A stretch of 64,000 bases of DNA from Formicarius rufipectus. Lineage: Eukaryota; Chordata; Aves; Passeriformes; Formicariidae. The notes under the pieces were generated by a model, which saw only the letters and a list, made by a program, of their open reading frames with translations, did not search any database and was not told the origin of the DNA. Of the stretch, positions 63,539-64,000 are shown piece after piece (positions within the stretch are counted from its first letter, which is position 1; the number at the start of each line of letters is the position of its first letter). The position numbers were made by a program, and so were the translations under genes. The stretch is taken from the NCBI GenBank assembly GCA_013399695.1, contig VXAU01003510.1:1-64000 (forward strand). The letters are read 5' to 3'.

Positions 63539-64000
63539 CAAATTACTAGTTATAGTAATTTTTCTTAAGTATCTAATTTCAAAGCTTTTAAGTCATGTTT
63601 TCAGGGCTCTATGTGTAAGCTTGAGACACATTTCTACACATTTCTTATGACACAGCTGAAGAACAGCCATATTGTATTAACTGTGAGGCTTTCATGAAGA
63701 TTTCTACCTCAGCAATTGTATTCTTCAACAAGAATTTTTTTTTTTCTTGAATTTATAGCTTTTTTCGTAAGCAGTTCATAAACTGTTCCTTGACTTCTGA
63801 GTTGTCAGATGGTCTCTGCACAGTGGATTTAGCATAAAGCCCCTGCTCAGGGGAAGCTGAAGGATTTCATGGGAATCAGGGAGAGGGAGGATCAAAGGAT
63901 GTCCTGCTAGACACTTATTGCCTTCTCACCCATTGTTTCTCTTGTGCAATGGCATATATCTGCCTTAGCAGAAGACCAGGATACTATAACTCTGGGAAGC
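63539..64000. other. Unannotated non-coding DNA to window end
   Basis: No gene or repeat recognised. Confidence 0.5.

Noticed and set aside
1..64000. CRISPR arrays, prokaryotic operons, riboswitches
   Set aside because: The sequence is vertebrate; no regularly spaced repeats of that kind occur and the tandem repeats are simple or minisatellite.

Overview
The window is vertebrate nuclear DNA, almost certainly from a passerine bird. The evidence is the repeats: a chicken-repeat-1 (CR1) LINE with readable reverse-transcriptase blocks, CR1 3'-end fragments, two tRNA-Ile-derived SINEs with CR1-like tails (matching the TguSINE type I know from songbirds), and a dense set of avian-type endogenous-retrovirus LTRs. 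The sequence is AT-rich. No open frame looks like a host exon. The longest frames lie in LTRs, CR1, simple repeats or runs of N. I read the window as intergenic or deep-intronic sequence and call no host protein-coding gene.

Layout. 1-9640: unique AT-rich DNA with two A/C-only tracts (3661-3862, 4447-4559) and a smaller one near 7760. 9641-10319: LTR (+) with 5-bp target-site duplication (TSD). 12661-12979: assembly gap. 16955-17375: LTR (+). 19125-19199: G/T tract. 23009-23140: decayed SINE. 26270-27018: LTR (+), same family as the one at 9641. 30033-31324: LTR (-) containing an exact 252-bp doubling around a single N, probably an assembly artefact. 34193-34338: better-preserved SINE. 39822-40163: CR1 3' fragment. 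41380-41830 and 44555-44800: probable ancient CR1 fragments. 48109-48155: orphan SINE/CR1 tail. 48425-50025: CR1 (-) split by a solo LTR (48923-49394) with a 6-bp TSD. 52521-52743: 223 bases of only G and T containing a 20-bp minisatellite. 55891-63538: four LTRs in under 8 kb.

Nine LTRs are called; seven have perfect short TSDs that I located by eye. None is accompanied by gag, pol or env sequence, so all look like solo LTRs left by recombination between proviral ends. The only coding remnants are broken CR1 reverse-transcriptase pieces. I did not find an undescribed biological system. The most useful observations are the nested LTR-in-CR1 insertion, the N-centred false duplication, the SINEs, an RFX X-box-like palindrome inside an LTR, and the strand-pure A/C or G/T tracts.
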